From DAISJD01 sp036821645 (GTDB taxonomy: Bacteria; Pseudomonadota; Alphaproteobacteria; ATCC43930; CGMCC-115725), in contig DAISJD010000044.1 of assembly GCA_036821645.1 (NCBI GenBank), forward strand, positions 1-21,255: a DNA stretch of 21,255 nucleotides. The letters are read 5' to 3'. Shown here piece after piece: positions 14,010-21,255 of the stretch. Position numbers and translations under genes: made by a program. The first letter of the stretch is position 1. The number at the start of each line of letters is the position of its first letter. The notes beneath the pieces were generated by a model. That model ran no database searches. It was not told where the DNA came from and worked only from the letters and a program-made list of their open reading frames with translations.

Positions 14010-14038
14010 GTGTCTGCATTTTTAAGTGAGACAGACAC
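14010..14038. repeat. Inverted repeat just after the Lrp-type gene
   Basis: GTGTCTG (14010-14016) and CAGACAC (14032-14038) form a perfect 7-bp inverted repeat with a 15-nt loop containing TTTTT. It begins four bases after the stop codon. The T-run lies in the loop, not after the stem, so it is not a classical terminator. The remaining part of this 170-bp gap holds a possible TTGACG box (14097-14102) with a weak TTTTAT (14122-14127) for ahpC. Confidence 0.4.
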
Positions 14039-14176
14039 GATGCGGTCCCCGCGTGCCTGATCTGCACTGCACACAGGAATATTCGCCACCCGCCTCTTGA
14101 CGCAGCGATCCTTCGCGCCCATTTTATGAATGCACATTAGAAGCATTTAAAATTTAGCGAAAGGATCCCCCCTATC

Positions 14177-14713
14177 ATGTTGACGATCGGCGATCGGTTT
14201 CCCGCCTTCACTCTCACCGGCGTCACGGCCGGCGATCATACCAACGCCTTTCACACGATCGATAATGCCACATACCAAGGCAAGTGGTTGGTCGTGTTTT
14301 TCTGGCCCAAGGATTTTACCTTCGTCTGTCCGACCGAAATTATCGGCTTCGGCAAAGCCGAGGGTGAATTCAGCGATCGCGACGCCCAAGTGCTGGGCGC
14401 ATCCATCGACAGCGAGTTCGTCCACCTCGCCTGGCGTCAGAGCAACCCGGACCTTGCCGCCGTGAGCTTTCCGTGGCTATCGGACATTAAGCGCGAATTG
14501 TCATCCGCCCTCGGCATTCTGGACAAGGCCGCAGGCGTGCCGTTGCGCGCCACCTTCATCGTCGATCCCGACGGGATCATCCGGTGGGTCAGCGTCAACG
14601 ATCTGTCGGTCGGTCGGTCCGTCGCCGAAACCGTCCGGGTCTTGGATGCGCTGCAAACCGACGAACTCTGTCCCTGCAACCGCAGTGTCGGCGGTGACAC
14701 GTTGAAAGTCTAA
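14177..14713 (+). CDS. ahpC: Peroxiredoxin AhpC (typical 2-Cys, AhpD-dependent type)
   Basis: This 178-residue cytosolic peroxidase reduces organic hydroperoxides, hydrogen peroxide and possibly peroxynitrite. The active-site motif is P44-KDF-T48-FV-C51 with peroxidatic Cys51, and the catalytic Arg is Arg124 in PLRATF. The C-terminus has LCPCN (Cys165 and Cys167), like the CAC motif of mycobacterial AhpC, which is reduced by AhpD rather than by AhpF. An ahpD homologue follows directly downstream (84-bp gap), agreeing with this. AAAGGA lies about ten bases before the start at 14177. No OxyR gene is nearby. The 84-bp gap to ahpD contains a strong hairpin that may adjust the AhpC:AhpD ratio. Confidence 0.95.
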   Translation: MLTIGDRFPAFTLTGVTAGDHTNAFHTIDNATYQGKWLVVFFWPKDFTFVCPTEIIGFGKAEGEFSDRDAQVLGASIDSEFVHLAWRQSNPDLAAVSFPWLSDIKRELSSALGILDKAAGVPLRATFIVDPDGIIRWVSVNDLSVGRSVAETVRVLDALQTDELCPCNRSVGGDTLKV

Positions 14714-14724
14714 CCGCCAGGCCC

Positions 14725-14756
14725 ATCGGCGGATCCGGGTCTGCCGCTCCGCCGAT
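14725..14756 (+). other. Intercistronic hairpin between ahpC and ahpD
   Basis: ATCGGCGGA (14725-14733) pairs perfectly with TCCGCCGAT (14748-14756), loop 14 nt. No T-run follows, so it is more likely an RNA-stability or processing element, or a leaky attenuator, than a full terminator. It would let the enzyme gene be expressed above its reductase partner. Confidence 0.5.
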
Positions 14757-14797
14757 ACCCCCCTCTTGCCGCAACCCCATTCATAAAAGGATGCCGA

Positions 14798-15328
14798 ATG
14801 TCGATCGAAACACTGAAAGCGGCCCTGCCCGACTATGCCAAGGATCTGAGACTCAATCTCGGGATCGTGCTGGGCCAACCGATCCTTACGCCCCAACAGA
14901 TCTGGGGTACCGCCGTCGCCAGTGCGATCGCAAGCCGCAATGGGGTCGTCAAAAATGCCGTTCTGGCCGATGCGCGGCAACACCTGTCGCCCGATGCCTT
15001 GGACGCCGCCATGACCGCAGCCGCCGTCATGACGATGAACAATATCTACTATCGCTTCGTCCATTTGGTCGGCGTCGCCGATTACGGCACGATGCCCGCG
15101 CGCCTCAGGATGAACGGTCTTGCCAATCCGCCCGTCGATCGGTGCGATTTCGAACTCTGGGCGATTGCCGTTTCGGCGATCAACGGCTGCGGCAAGTGCC
15201 TCGAATCCCATGAGCACGAGGTGATCGCCAAAGGGGCCACCCGCGAGATGGTACAGGCCGTCGTCAAGATTGCCGCCGTCGTCACGGCTGTTGCCACCGT
15301 GTTGGACGATATGGATAAGACGGCCTAG
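14798..15328 (+). CDS. ahpD: Alkylhydroperoxidase AhpD (CMD family reductase partner of AhpC)
   Basis: This 176-residue all-helical protein of the carboxymuconolactone decarboxylase fold has the AhpD catalytic set: Glu119, the redox pair C131-GK-C134 in NGCGKCLESHEHE, and His138. These positions match mycobacterial AhpD (Glu118, Cys130, Cys133, His137) with an offset of one. AhpD passes electrons from dihydrolipoamide (lipoyl E2 plus lipoamide dehydrogenase) to AhpC and has weak peroxidase activity itself. AAGG lies seven bases before the start at 14798. It follows ahpC in the same orientation with a hairpin between. The next gene starts about 160 bp later and is probably a separate unit. Confidence 0.95.
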   Translation: MSIETLKAALPDYAKDLRLNLGIVLGQPILTPQQIWGTAVASAIASRNGVVKNAVLADARQHLSPDALDAAMTAAAVMTMNNIYYRFVHLVGVADYGTMPARLRMNGLANPPVDRCDFELWAIAVSAINGCGKCLESHEHEVIAKGATREMVQAVVKIAAVVTAVATVLDDMDKTA

Positions 15329-15491
15329 GCCCGAGCAGCATCTCATGTGACCGCAAGACACCGGCACCACGTTGCTTGCCAAGTCGGATGTGCTGGAGGC
15401 AGGTCGGCTTTGTCCTTTGGTACGGTTATCTTTGGCAAGAAGCTACGCTATTGTGGGGCTGAAAACTGCGCAAACTAGCCGGACCAAAGCC

Positions 15492-16697
15492 ATGTCGTTT
15501 CTTGCCAGCCGCCTCGATCGCATCCAACCATCACCGACGATCGCCGTCACCACGCTTGCCCAAGAGTTGAAAGCCGCCGGGCGCGACGTGATCGGGCTTG
15601 GTGCCGGGGAACCCGATTTCGACACGCCCGCCAATATCCGGGCGGCCGGCATCAAGGCCATCGACGGGGGCGAAACGCGCTATACGGCCGTCGACGGCAC
15701 GCCGGCCCTGAAAAAGGCGATCGTCGCGAAATTCGCCCGCGAAAACGGGCTGGATTATGCGGTTTCAGAAATTACCGTCGCCTCGGGCGGCAAACAGATC
15801 ATCTATAACGCCATGGTCGCGACCCTCGATCCCGGCGATGAAGTGATCATCCCGGCCCCTTATTGGGTGTCGTATCCCGACATCGTCAATTTGGCCGATG
15901 GCGTGCCGGTCTTTGTCGCCTGTTCGGAAAACAACCATTTCAAACTGACGCCGCAATCCCTGGCCGCTGCGATCACGCCCAAGACCAAGTGGTTGATTTT
16001 AAATTCCCCCTCGAACCCGACAGGGGCCGCCTATTCCGCCGATGAACTGGCGGGGCTCGCCGCCGTGTTGATGCAGCACCCCCATGTGTGGGTGCTGACC
16101 GACGATATGTACGAGCATCTTTTGTATGATGGCCGCCAATTTGCGACGATCGCCGCCGTAGCACCGCAGATGAAGGCGCGCACCTTGACCATGAATGGGG
16201 TCAGCAAGGCCTATTGCATGACCGGTTGGCGCATCGGTTACGCCGCCGGGCCTGTCGCCTTGATCAAGGCGATGGCAAAGGTGCAATCGCAATCGACCTC
16301 GAACCCTTGTTCAATCAGTCAAGCCGCCGCCGTCGAAGCCCTGAACGGTCCGCAGGATTTCATCCCCCGTCACAATGAAAGCTTTGTGGCGCGCCGCGAT
16401 CGGGTGGTGGCCTTGCTGAACGAGGCCGAGGGCATTCGGTGTCTGACGCCCGATGGGGCTTTTTACGTTTACCCATCCTGCGCCGGTCTCATCGGCAAAC
16501 GCACACCCGCCGGCAAAGTGATCGAAACCGACGGCGACTTTGTCAGCTACCTCTTGGAATCCGAAGGGGTTGCCGTGGTTCAGGGGACCGCCTTCGGGCT
16601 TGCCCCCTATTTTCGGATTTCTTATGCGACGTCAATGGAAAATCTCGAAGAAGCCTGTCTTCGGATCAAGCGGGCCTGCAGCGCACTCTCATCCTAG
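15492..16697 (+). CDS. Aspartate aminotransferase (class I PLP-dependent)
   Basis: This 401-residue cytosolic enzyme moves the amino group between aspartate and 2-oxoglutarate; members in alphaproteobacteria often also accept aromatic amino acids or prephenate. Family marks are GLGAGEPDFDTP (35-46), NSPSNPTGA (171-179, PLP-contacting Asn175), TDDMYEHL (203-210) and the PLP lysine Lys239 in GVSKAYCMTGWRIGYAAG, plus FRISYATS near the C-terminus (substrate carboxylate Arg). The start at 15492 fits family length; the frame is open to ATG 15372, which would add 40 non-family residues. The ribosome site before 15492 is weak (GGACCAAAGCC). It follows ahpD by about 160 bp; a functional link is not evident. 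Confidence 0.93.
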   Translation: MSFLASRLDRIQPSPTIAVTTLAQELKAAGRDVIGLGAGEPDFDTPANIRAAGIKAIDGGETRYTAVDGTPALKKAIVAKFARENGLDYAVSEITVASGGKQIIYNAMVATLDPGDEVIIPAPYWVSYPDIVNLADGVPVFVACSENNHFKLTPQSLAAAITPKTKWLILNSPSNPTGAAYSADELAGLAAVLMQHPHVWVLTDDMYEHLLYDGRQFATIAAVAPQMKARTLTMNGVSKAYCMTGWRIGYAAGPVALIKAMAKVQSQSTSNPCSISQAAAVEALNGPQDFIPRHNESFVARRDRVVALLNEAEGIRCLTPDGAFYVYPSCAGLIGKRTPAGKVIETDGDFVSYLLESEGVAVVQGTAFGLAPYFRISYATSMENLEEACLRIKRACSALSS

Positions 16698-16723
16698 GCC
16701 GCGAAAACGCGGGTTCGCCGTCA

Positions 16724-16749
16724 CGCGGGGGCGTCCTCACACCCCCGCG
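16724..16749 (+). terminator. Possible terminator of the aminotransferase gene
   Basis: CGCGGGGG (16724-16731) pairs perfectly with CCCCCGCG (16742-16749), loop 10 nt, 27 bp after the stop. The stem is very strong but no T-run follows, so it may rely on another factor. A smaller hairpin CCGCG-AAAA-CGCGG lies just before it (about 16699-16712). Confidence 0.5.
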
Positions 16750-16794
16750 ACATACCGCCACAGACCCGTCAAGCCATCGAAGGAATGGGACCGT

Positions 16795-16812
16795 CCCATG
16801 ATAAATCATGGG
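16795..16812. repeat. Inverted repeat CCCATGA-TAAA-TCATGGG
   Basis: This is a perfect 7-bp inverted repeat with a 4-nt loop, at the boundary between a GC-rich gap and an AT-rich segment upstream of msrP (to about 16965). It could be a compact RNA hairpin or an operator. It lies about 190 bp before the msrP start, so it may instead be the last element of the aminotransferase transcript. The rest of the 306-bp gap (16698-17003) holds no gene I can support. Confidence 0.45.
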
Positions 16813-17003
16813 TTGAATTTAGACTCGTTTTAAAAAAGATATTTTAAATTCAATGCCTAAAGCAAAACCTCTCGCATAGGCGAAAAGACTTCAATAATTA
16901 ATTTTGTACGATTTAATCGAAAAACACCAACAGGTGAGTTGCAGATCTCGCCAGATCAATTATCTTGTCAGCTCATTGGTTGTTTCAGATCCAGAGGTCC
17001 TCG

Positions 17004-17963
17004 ATGTTGATCAAACGCCTGCGTGGCTGGGAAATGCCGGAACGCGATGCGACGCCGGAATCGGTTTATCTCAATCGTCGTCATTTCATGACCTCGGCAG
17101 CAGCAGGCAGCATTCTGGCAGCAACGACGATCCCGCGCGCCTTTGCCGCCGATGCCGCACCGTTGCCCGAAGGCTATCCGGCCAAACGCAATGAGACCTA
17201 TAGTTTGGACCGACCGCTTACCGAAGAAAAATTCGCGACCAACTACAATAATTTTTATGAGTTCGGCACGAGTAAAGATATCGCCCCCGATGCTCAGGCG
17301 CTGAAACTATCACCATGGCAGGTTAAGATCGACGGGTTGGTCGAGAATGAATTGACCCTTGATTTTGACGATCTCATCAAAAAAATGCCGCTTGAAGAAC
17401 GGCTTTACCGCCATCGCTGCGTCGAAACCTGGGCGATGGCCGTACCTTGGACCGGATTTGCCTTGAAATCCTTGGTCGCTTTGGCAAAACCACTATCCAG
17501 TGCCAAATATTTGAAGATGCAAACCTTCAAAGATCCTTCGGTTGCGCCGGAACAAAAACAATTTTGGTATCCATGGCCCTACACGGAAGGCTTGACTCTG
17601 GCTGAGGCGAACCATGACCTCGCCTTCATCGCGACCGGACTATACGGCAAACCCCTGCCGAAGCAGAACGGGGCCCCCTTGCGTCTGGCCGTGCCGTGGA
17701 AATACGGCTTCAAATCGATCAAATCGATCGTTCGGTTCAGTTTCGTCGAAGAACGCCCGAAAACATTTTGGGAAGGGCTGCAAGGCAGCGAATACGGCTT
17801 CTGGGCGAATGTAAATCCCGAGGTCAATCACCCCCGATGGAGTCAGGCAAGCGAACGTTTGTTGGGCGTTCGTGAACGGCGTGCGACGCTTCTGTTCAAT
17901 GGATATGGAGAATTCGTCGCCGATCTTTACAAAGATCTCAAAAATGAGAAATTGTACATTTAA
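17004..17963 (+). CDS. msrP: Protein-methionine-sulfoxide reductase catalytic subunit MsrP (YedY)
   Basis: This 319-residue molybdopterin enzyme repairs oxidised methionine in periplasmic proteins. A twin-arginine signal lies at the N-terminus (NRRHFM, Arg25-Arg26, then a hydrophobic stretch and AFA, cut near residue 48), so it is folded and loaded with cofactor before export by Tat. The core carries HRCVETWAMAVPWTGF (137-152), where Cys139 is the molybdenum ligand, and LAVPWKYGFKSIKSI (228-242), both signatures of the family. Length is normal. AGAGG six bases upstream supports the start at 17004; an in-frame ATG at 16965 lacks this. The usual partner msrQ (haem membrane subunit) is not next to it: the gene is followed by a strong terminator and then an unrelated gene. 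Confidence 0.95.
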   Translation: MLIKRLRGWEMPERDATPESVYLNRRHFMTSAAAGSILAATTIPRAFAADAAPLPEGYPAKRNETYSLDRPLTEEKFATNYNNFYEFGTSKDIAPDAQALKLSPWQVKIDGLVENELTLDFDDLIKKMPLEERLYRHRCVETWAMAVPWTGFALKSLVALAKPLSSAKYLKMQTFKDPSVAPEQKQFWYPWPYTEGLTLAEANHDLAFIATGLYGKPLPKQNGAPLRLAVPWKYGFKSIKSIVRFSFVEERPKTFWEGLQGSEYGFWANVNPEVNHPRWSQASERLLGVRERRATLLFNGYGEFVADLYKDLKNEKLYI

Positions 17964-17986
17964 GTAATCCTTACAAGTAAACATCA

Positions 17987-18029
17987 GACAACAGCGGCAC
18001 CGGGCGCTTCGGTGCCGCTGTTGTCTTTT
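17987..18029 (+). terminator. Strong rho-independent terminator after msrP
   Basis: A perfect 16-bp stem joins 17987-18002 to 18010-18025 (core CAGCGGCACC/GGTGCCGCTG), loop 7 nt, followed by TTTT (18026-18029). It lies 24 bp after the msrP stop and shows that msrP is the last gene of its transcript. Confidence 0.95.
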
Positions 18030-18187
18030 ATAAGGTCGATATATGAGGTGTCAGAAATTAGAATTTTTTATATCTTGGCATTGAAGTTTAGCAAAAGATC
18101 ACGGCATCTTAATCTCGGTTCGATTTAATAGGAACCAAAGATCGCTTCATTCTCCGCATCAAAATGAATGGTTGGCTGTAAACTATC

Positions 18188-19888
18188 ATGAGTATAAGTC
18201 GCAATTCAATTTACCGGATGTTTTCGTTCTGTTTATTGAGCGTCATGGTCGGTGTCTTTGCAGTCCTTCAAGCTGCTGAAGCCGAACCAAAACAGCGCCT
18301 TATTGCAGATAACCATGATCTTCGCGTTGGGGTGCTGACCAATTTTGACGTGCTCAATCCGATCTTCCAACGACAGGTCAATCAGTCATTCGTCATCGGC
18401 TTCATGCTGCGCGGATTAAGCGCGCCGGATCGCGATTGGGTCATGCAGTGTGTTCTTTGCACTTCGCTGCCAACCAAAGAAAATAATCAGGTGAAAACCG
18501 TCAATCTTCAGAATAAAAAAATAGGACTTGATGTCACTTTCAAGATAAAAGATGATATATTTTGGGGCGACGGTGTCCAAGTGACATCTGATGATTTTAT
18601 TTTTACCTATAAAGTAGAAAAAGAATTGAAAGAATTGGGCGTTCTTTTCGATGACGATCTGGTCAATGCGCTCAGCGTGACAAAAATCGACAAATTGACC
18701 TTTACCATCCGATATCCGCAAGTCGTCTATAACTTTGATAATGTCCAAAGCATCCCTTTACCGGCTCATCTCGAAGAACCGATTTTCAATAGCCTCCCCG
18801 ACAAACGCCTCTATCCGCAGAAAACGCTTTATGCGCAAAAACCGGCAACGCCGGGCCTTTGGTTCGGCCCCTACCTGCTTTCCTTCATCACGGAAACCCG
18901 CGATCTCGTCCTGAAGAAAAATCCTTATTGGCACGGCGAGAAACCATCCATCGAACAAATCCGCTTAACCAGCTACAAAACAAACAAAGAATTGCTGGAC
19001 GGACTCATGAAGTCGGAAGTGGATACCGGTGCCATCAATTACCGCAATGTGCGCAGCCTGATTGCCGAAAGCCGGACGCGTTTTGAATTTGCGATTCGGA
19101 CCAGCATCGCCATGTCGCGCCTTCAACTGAATGTCGAGGTTCCGTTTCTGTCGGATCGCCGTATCCGTCAGGCCATGATGCTGGCGCTCGACCGACAAGC
19201 CTTGGGACGGCTTTACGATGGTGAGTTATCGACGATTGCGGATTCTTTTCTGCATCCCGACGATCATGCCTTTGATCCCAACATCCAACGCTGGAAACCC
19301 AATCTTGCCCGTGCGGGTCAATTGTTGGAGCAAGCGGGGTTCAATCTCGGACCGGACGGCATGCGACAAAATGCTGAGGGTAAAAGGCTGCATTTCGTTT
19401 TTTCCTCGTCAAATGAAGATGGCCCTGCAACCCGGGAGATTATCGATACCATTGTCCAATCTTGGCATATGATTGGTATCGATGTCGAAATCCGGCGCAC
19501 CCCGGAAGCCAGTTTCGAGACGGAAATAGTCTTTCCCCGAAAATTCGATATTTTTCTCAATACGTTCGTCACAAGCCCCGAAGACGTCCCCTTCTTTACC
19601 AAGGAAGATATCCCGACCGCCCAGAATAATTATTCCGGCTGGAATATTTCCGGGTTTTATACGGACGAGACGGAACGGGTCATTGCCCAACTGAAATCTG
19701 AACTCGATCCGGTCGCACGTTTGCCGCTTTGGCGGCGTCTTCAGGCGATCTACGCCGAAGAATTACCGGAAATACCGCTGTTCTTTTCCCCGGATATGAT
19801 GCTCATCCCCCGTTGGTTGGAAGGAATCTCTTTAACCGGACACACGATCCCAGCCAGTTGGCAGGCGGAACATTGGAAAATCCGCTAG
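18188..19888 (+). CDS. Extracellular solute-binding protein, family 5 (peptide/nickel-type)
   Basis: This 566-residue periplasmic protein starts with a signal peptide (about 1-32, ending AAEAEP). The SBP_bac_5 fold is shown by VTFKIKDDIFWGDGVQVTSDD (116-136), matching the usual 'FkLRddvkWsDGtpvTadD' signature, by RRIRQAMMLALDRQ in the middle and by LPEIPLFF near the C-terminus. Such proteins carry oligopeptides, nickel or other ligands to an ABC importer. No permease or ATPase gene is adjacent, so it either shares a transporter encoded elsewhere or acts as a sensor. Two Cys (Cys88, Cys91) form a CxxC in the N-lobe. The ribosome site before ATG 18188 is weak. The first third uses noticeably more AT-rich codons than its neighbours, hinting at a different history. 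The ligand is unknown. Confidence 0.87.
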   Translation: MSISRNSIYRMFSFCLLSVMVGVFAVLQAAEAEPKQRLIADNHDLRVGVLTNFDVLNPIFQRQVNQSFVIGFMLRGLSAPDRDWVMQCVLCTSLPTKENNQVKTVNLQNKKIGLDVTFKIKDDIFWGDGVQVTSDDFIFTYKVEKELKELGVLFDDDLVNALSVTKIDKLTFTIRYPQVVYNFDNVQSIPLPAHLEEPIFNSLPDKRLYPQKTLYAQKPATPGLWFGPYLLSFITETRDLVLKKNPYWHGEKPSIEQIRLTSYKTNKELLDGLMKSEVDTGAINYRNVRSLIAESRTRFEFAIRTSIAMSRLQLNVEVPFLSDRRIRQAMMLALDRQALGRLYDGELSTIADSFLHPDDHAFDPNIQRWKPNLARAGQLLEQAGFNLGPDGMRQNAEGKRLHFVFSSSNEDGPATREIIDTIVQSWHMIGIDVEIRRTPEASFETEIVFPRKFDIFLNTFVTSPEDVPFFTKEDIPTAQNNYSGWNISGFYTDETERVIAQLKSELDPVARLPLWRRLQAIYAEELPEIPLFFSPDMMLIPRWLEGISLTGHTIPASWQAEHWKIR

Positions 19889-20059
19889 AAACCGTCGCTG
19901 CTCTGGATCGTATGAGCACTTATGGCGGGCCCCTCTGAAAAACCGACAGTTTTTTGTTTTTTCCCGCACGGTTTTAGCCGCGTCATAAGAATATATTAAC
20001 CGCGTCTGGCTAGGCTCGTGCATCGAACGCCGCTTTACCCAGATAAGGACCACAGCCCG

Positions 20060-20431
20060 ATGGATACAAGTGTGCCGGTGTTGGTCGTCGATGACTATAG
20101 CACCATGCGCCGGATTATTAAGAACCTGCTCAATCAGATCGGGTTCACCAACATCGAAGAAGCGGATAATGGTTCTTCGGCTTATGAGAAGATGCGTGGT
20201 CGGAAGTTCGGCTTGGTCATCTCGGATTGGAACATGGAACCCATGACCGGGCTTGAATTGCTCAAGCTTGTTCGGGCCGACGCCGCGCTGAAGTCAACCC
20301 CCTTCATTATGGTGACGGCCGAATCCAAGACGGAAAACGTCGTGGCCGCCAAGGCCGCCGGTGTCAGCAACTATATCGTCAAGCCCTTCAATGCCGAAAC
20401 GCTGAAGACAAAAATAGCGTCGGTCTTGTAA
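20060..20431 (+). CDS. cheY: Chemotaxis response regulator CheY
   Basis: This 123-residue single receiver domain has acidic pocket Asp11-Asp12, phosphorylated Asp56 (ISDWNMEPMTG), Thr86 (MVTAES) and Lys108 (VKPF). The sequence DWNMEPMTGLELL is close to the classical CheY that binds the flagellar motor switch FliM. The start at 20060 has AAGGA about ten bases upstream; an in-frame ATG at 20018 would add fourteen residues. The cheZ-like gene begins 24 bp after its stop, so the pair forms an operon in which CheZ removes the phosphate from CheY. An AT-rich stretch (19985-20000) just upstream is the likely promoter area. No cheA, cheW or mcp gene is in the window. Confidence 0.93.
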   Translation: MDTSVPVLVVDDYSTMRRIIKNLLNQIGFTNIEEADNGSSAYEKMRGRKFGLVISDWNMEPMTGLELLKLVRADAALKSTPFIMVTAESKTENVVAAKAAGVSNYIVKPFNAETLKTKIASVL

Positions 20432-20455
20432 TTGACGGGGTCTGGAGTGCATGTG

Positions 20456-21255
20456 ATGGCAGGTCTGAAGGCCCCGAAGGACCTCACGGGCGAGCAATAT
20501 ATCGCCATCGAAGATTCGCTTCTATCGTCGGAGGCTGGACGCGCCTTCCTGCGGATGCGCGATCGTCGGGCGTCGGTCGTCGGGATGGACGAGTATCACG
20601 CGGGGCTGCGCTCCATCCGTCAATGGATCGAGAAATCGAATCAACGCTCGTCGGAAGAGGTACATCTTGAAGTGCTCCGCAAGGAGTTGATTGAGATGGC
20701 ATCCTCCATCCGCAAGGCCAAGACCGAAATCTGGGCGATGCAGCCCACGGATGATGGGGGCCCTAATTCCAATCGTCGCATCAACCTTGCGACCGAGGAA
20801 TTGGATGCCATCGTGCATGCGACGGAACGGGCGACGACCGATATTTTGAATGGTGCCGAACATATCATGGAGGTTGTTGCCCGCGTGCGTCAGGGCGGAC
20901 TTTCCATGGAAGCGGACGTCATCGATAACGAGGCCACCAATATTTTGATGGCCTGCGGTTTTCAGGATATTACCGGGCAGCGCATCTCTAAAGTCGTCTC
21001 GACCCTGCGTTATCTTGAAGAACGGGTCGATGCGATGATCCGCATCTGGGGCACAGACGACGATAAACCCTCTGATATGCCCGTGAGTTCCGTGGTTGAT
21101 ACGCGCCCGGATGCCCATTTGTTGAACGGCCCCGCCCTGCATGGCGGCGTCGATCAATCGATGGTCGACCAGCTCTTGAACGGTTCGTTCGATGCCGAGC
21201 CTGCAAAGCCGGACGCAAAGGTAGAAGAAGACGATTGGGGCCTTCCCCCTTCCCC
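20456..21255 (+). CDS. cheZ: CheZ-like CheY-phosphate phosphatase (partial, 3' end off window)
   Basis: The frame is open for 266 codons to the window edge. The protein is mostly long charged helices, as in the CheZ four-helix bundle. The active-site motif GFQDITGQRISKVV (168-181) matches the CheZ signature DFQDLTGQVI, with Asp171 and Gln175 in the places of E. coli Asp143 and Gln147. A flexible acidic tail follows; QSMVDQLLNGSFD (234-246) resembles the CheZ C-terminal peptide that docks on CheY, and it sits before a further tail (EEDDWGLPPS) that runs out of the window. The start at 20456 has GGAG eight bases upstream; GTG 20453 is an adjacent alternative. It lies directly downstream of cheY, as expected for the enzyme that switches it off. 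Confidence 0.9.
   Translation, partial: MAGLKAPKDLTGEQYIAIEDSLLSSEAGRAFLRMRDRRASVVGMDEYHAGLRSIRQWIEKSNQRSSEEVHLEVLRKELIEMASSIRKAKTEIWAMQPTDDGGPNSNRRINLATEELDAIVHATERATTDILNGAEHIMEVVARVRQGGLSMEADVIDNEATNILMACGFQDITGQRISKVVSTLRYLEERVDAMIRIWGTDDDKPSDMPVSSVVDTRPDAHLLNGPALHGGVDQSMVDQLLNGSFDAEPAKPDAKVEEDDWGLPPS

Noticed and set aside
14501..15382. 293-codon minus-strand open frame across ahpC-ahpD
   Set aside because: It covers two well-identified plus-strand genes and matches no family.
15372..15491. Forty-residue N-terminal extension of the aspartate aminotransferase
   Set aside because: The family begins at about MSFLASRLDRIQPSPT; the extension lacks family residues and has no signal-peptide character.
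19920..19960. Terminator after the solute-binding protein gene (AAAAAC/GTTTTT with a T-rich tail)
   Set aside because: The stem has only one G-C pair, so it is too weak to call; the T-rich stretch alone is not enough.
1..21255. Mobile element, CRISPR array, toxin-antitoxin or phage-defence system
   Set aside because: No transposase, integrase, cas gene, regularly spaced repeats, or recognisable toxin or nuclease gene is present; the gene content is ordinary chromosomal.

Overview
The window reads as a chromosomal stretch of an alphaproteobacterium, probably from the Rhodospirillales or a close relative. The evidence is a zeta-type F1-ATPase inhibitor (an alphaproteobacterial protein), an adjacent clpS-clpA pair, a phasin (so the cell probably makes polyhydroxyalkanoate), DUF6356, a cheY-cheZ pair and GC-rich coding DNA broken by AT-rich intergenic gaps. 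I found no rRNA, tRNA, CRISPR array, transposase or phage gene. A species name cannot be supported.

Layout. 1-2351 (minus strand): a multi-PAS sensor whose histidine-kinase core has lost its phospho-accepting His (partial at the left edge), preceded by the zeta subunit. 2622-4708 (plus): a long cation diffusion facilitator, then a stand-alone receiver-domain protein. 4791-6214 (minus): a D,D-carboxypeptidase with a C-terminal SPOR domain and its own terminator. 6215-7592: a 555-bp gene-free stretch that ends in a well-formed promoter and a PhaR-like palindrome, then a phasin with an unusually long disordered N-terminus and a strong terminator. 7620-10721: an AT-rich gap, a heat-shock-like promoter, clpS, clpA and a terminator. 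10790-12153: an unknown membrane-anchored Pro-rich protein followed closely by a PAP2 phosphatase. 12232-13416 (minus): a class II glutamine amidotransferase downstream of a DUF6356 protein, divergent from an Lrp/AsnC regulator at 13545. 14177-15328: ahpC-ahpD peroxide defence. 15492-16697: an aspartate aminotransferase. 17004-17963: Tat-exported MsrP without MsrQ beside it. 18188-19888: a solute-binding protein without a visible transporter. 20060-21255: cheY and cheZ, the latter running off the right edge.

How the genes fit together. Much of the window is housekeeping plus stress and envelope maintenance: proteolysis (ClpSA), peroxide removal (AhpC reduced by AhpD), periplasmic methionine repair (MsrP), peptidoglycan trimming (DacA-SPOR) and carbon storage (phasin). 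Signalling comes from CheY/CheZ, a lone receiver protein and the degenerate kinase. No complete, clearly new multi-gene system is visible. The most unusual items are the pseudo-histidine kinase with Glu at the His position, the cation transporter with three tandem ZT_dimer-like modules, the phasin control region with a possible second start, and several strong palindromes. Family names come from reading motifs by eye; no database search was run.
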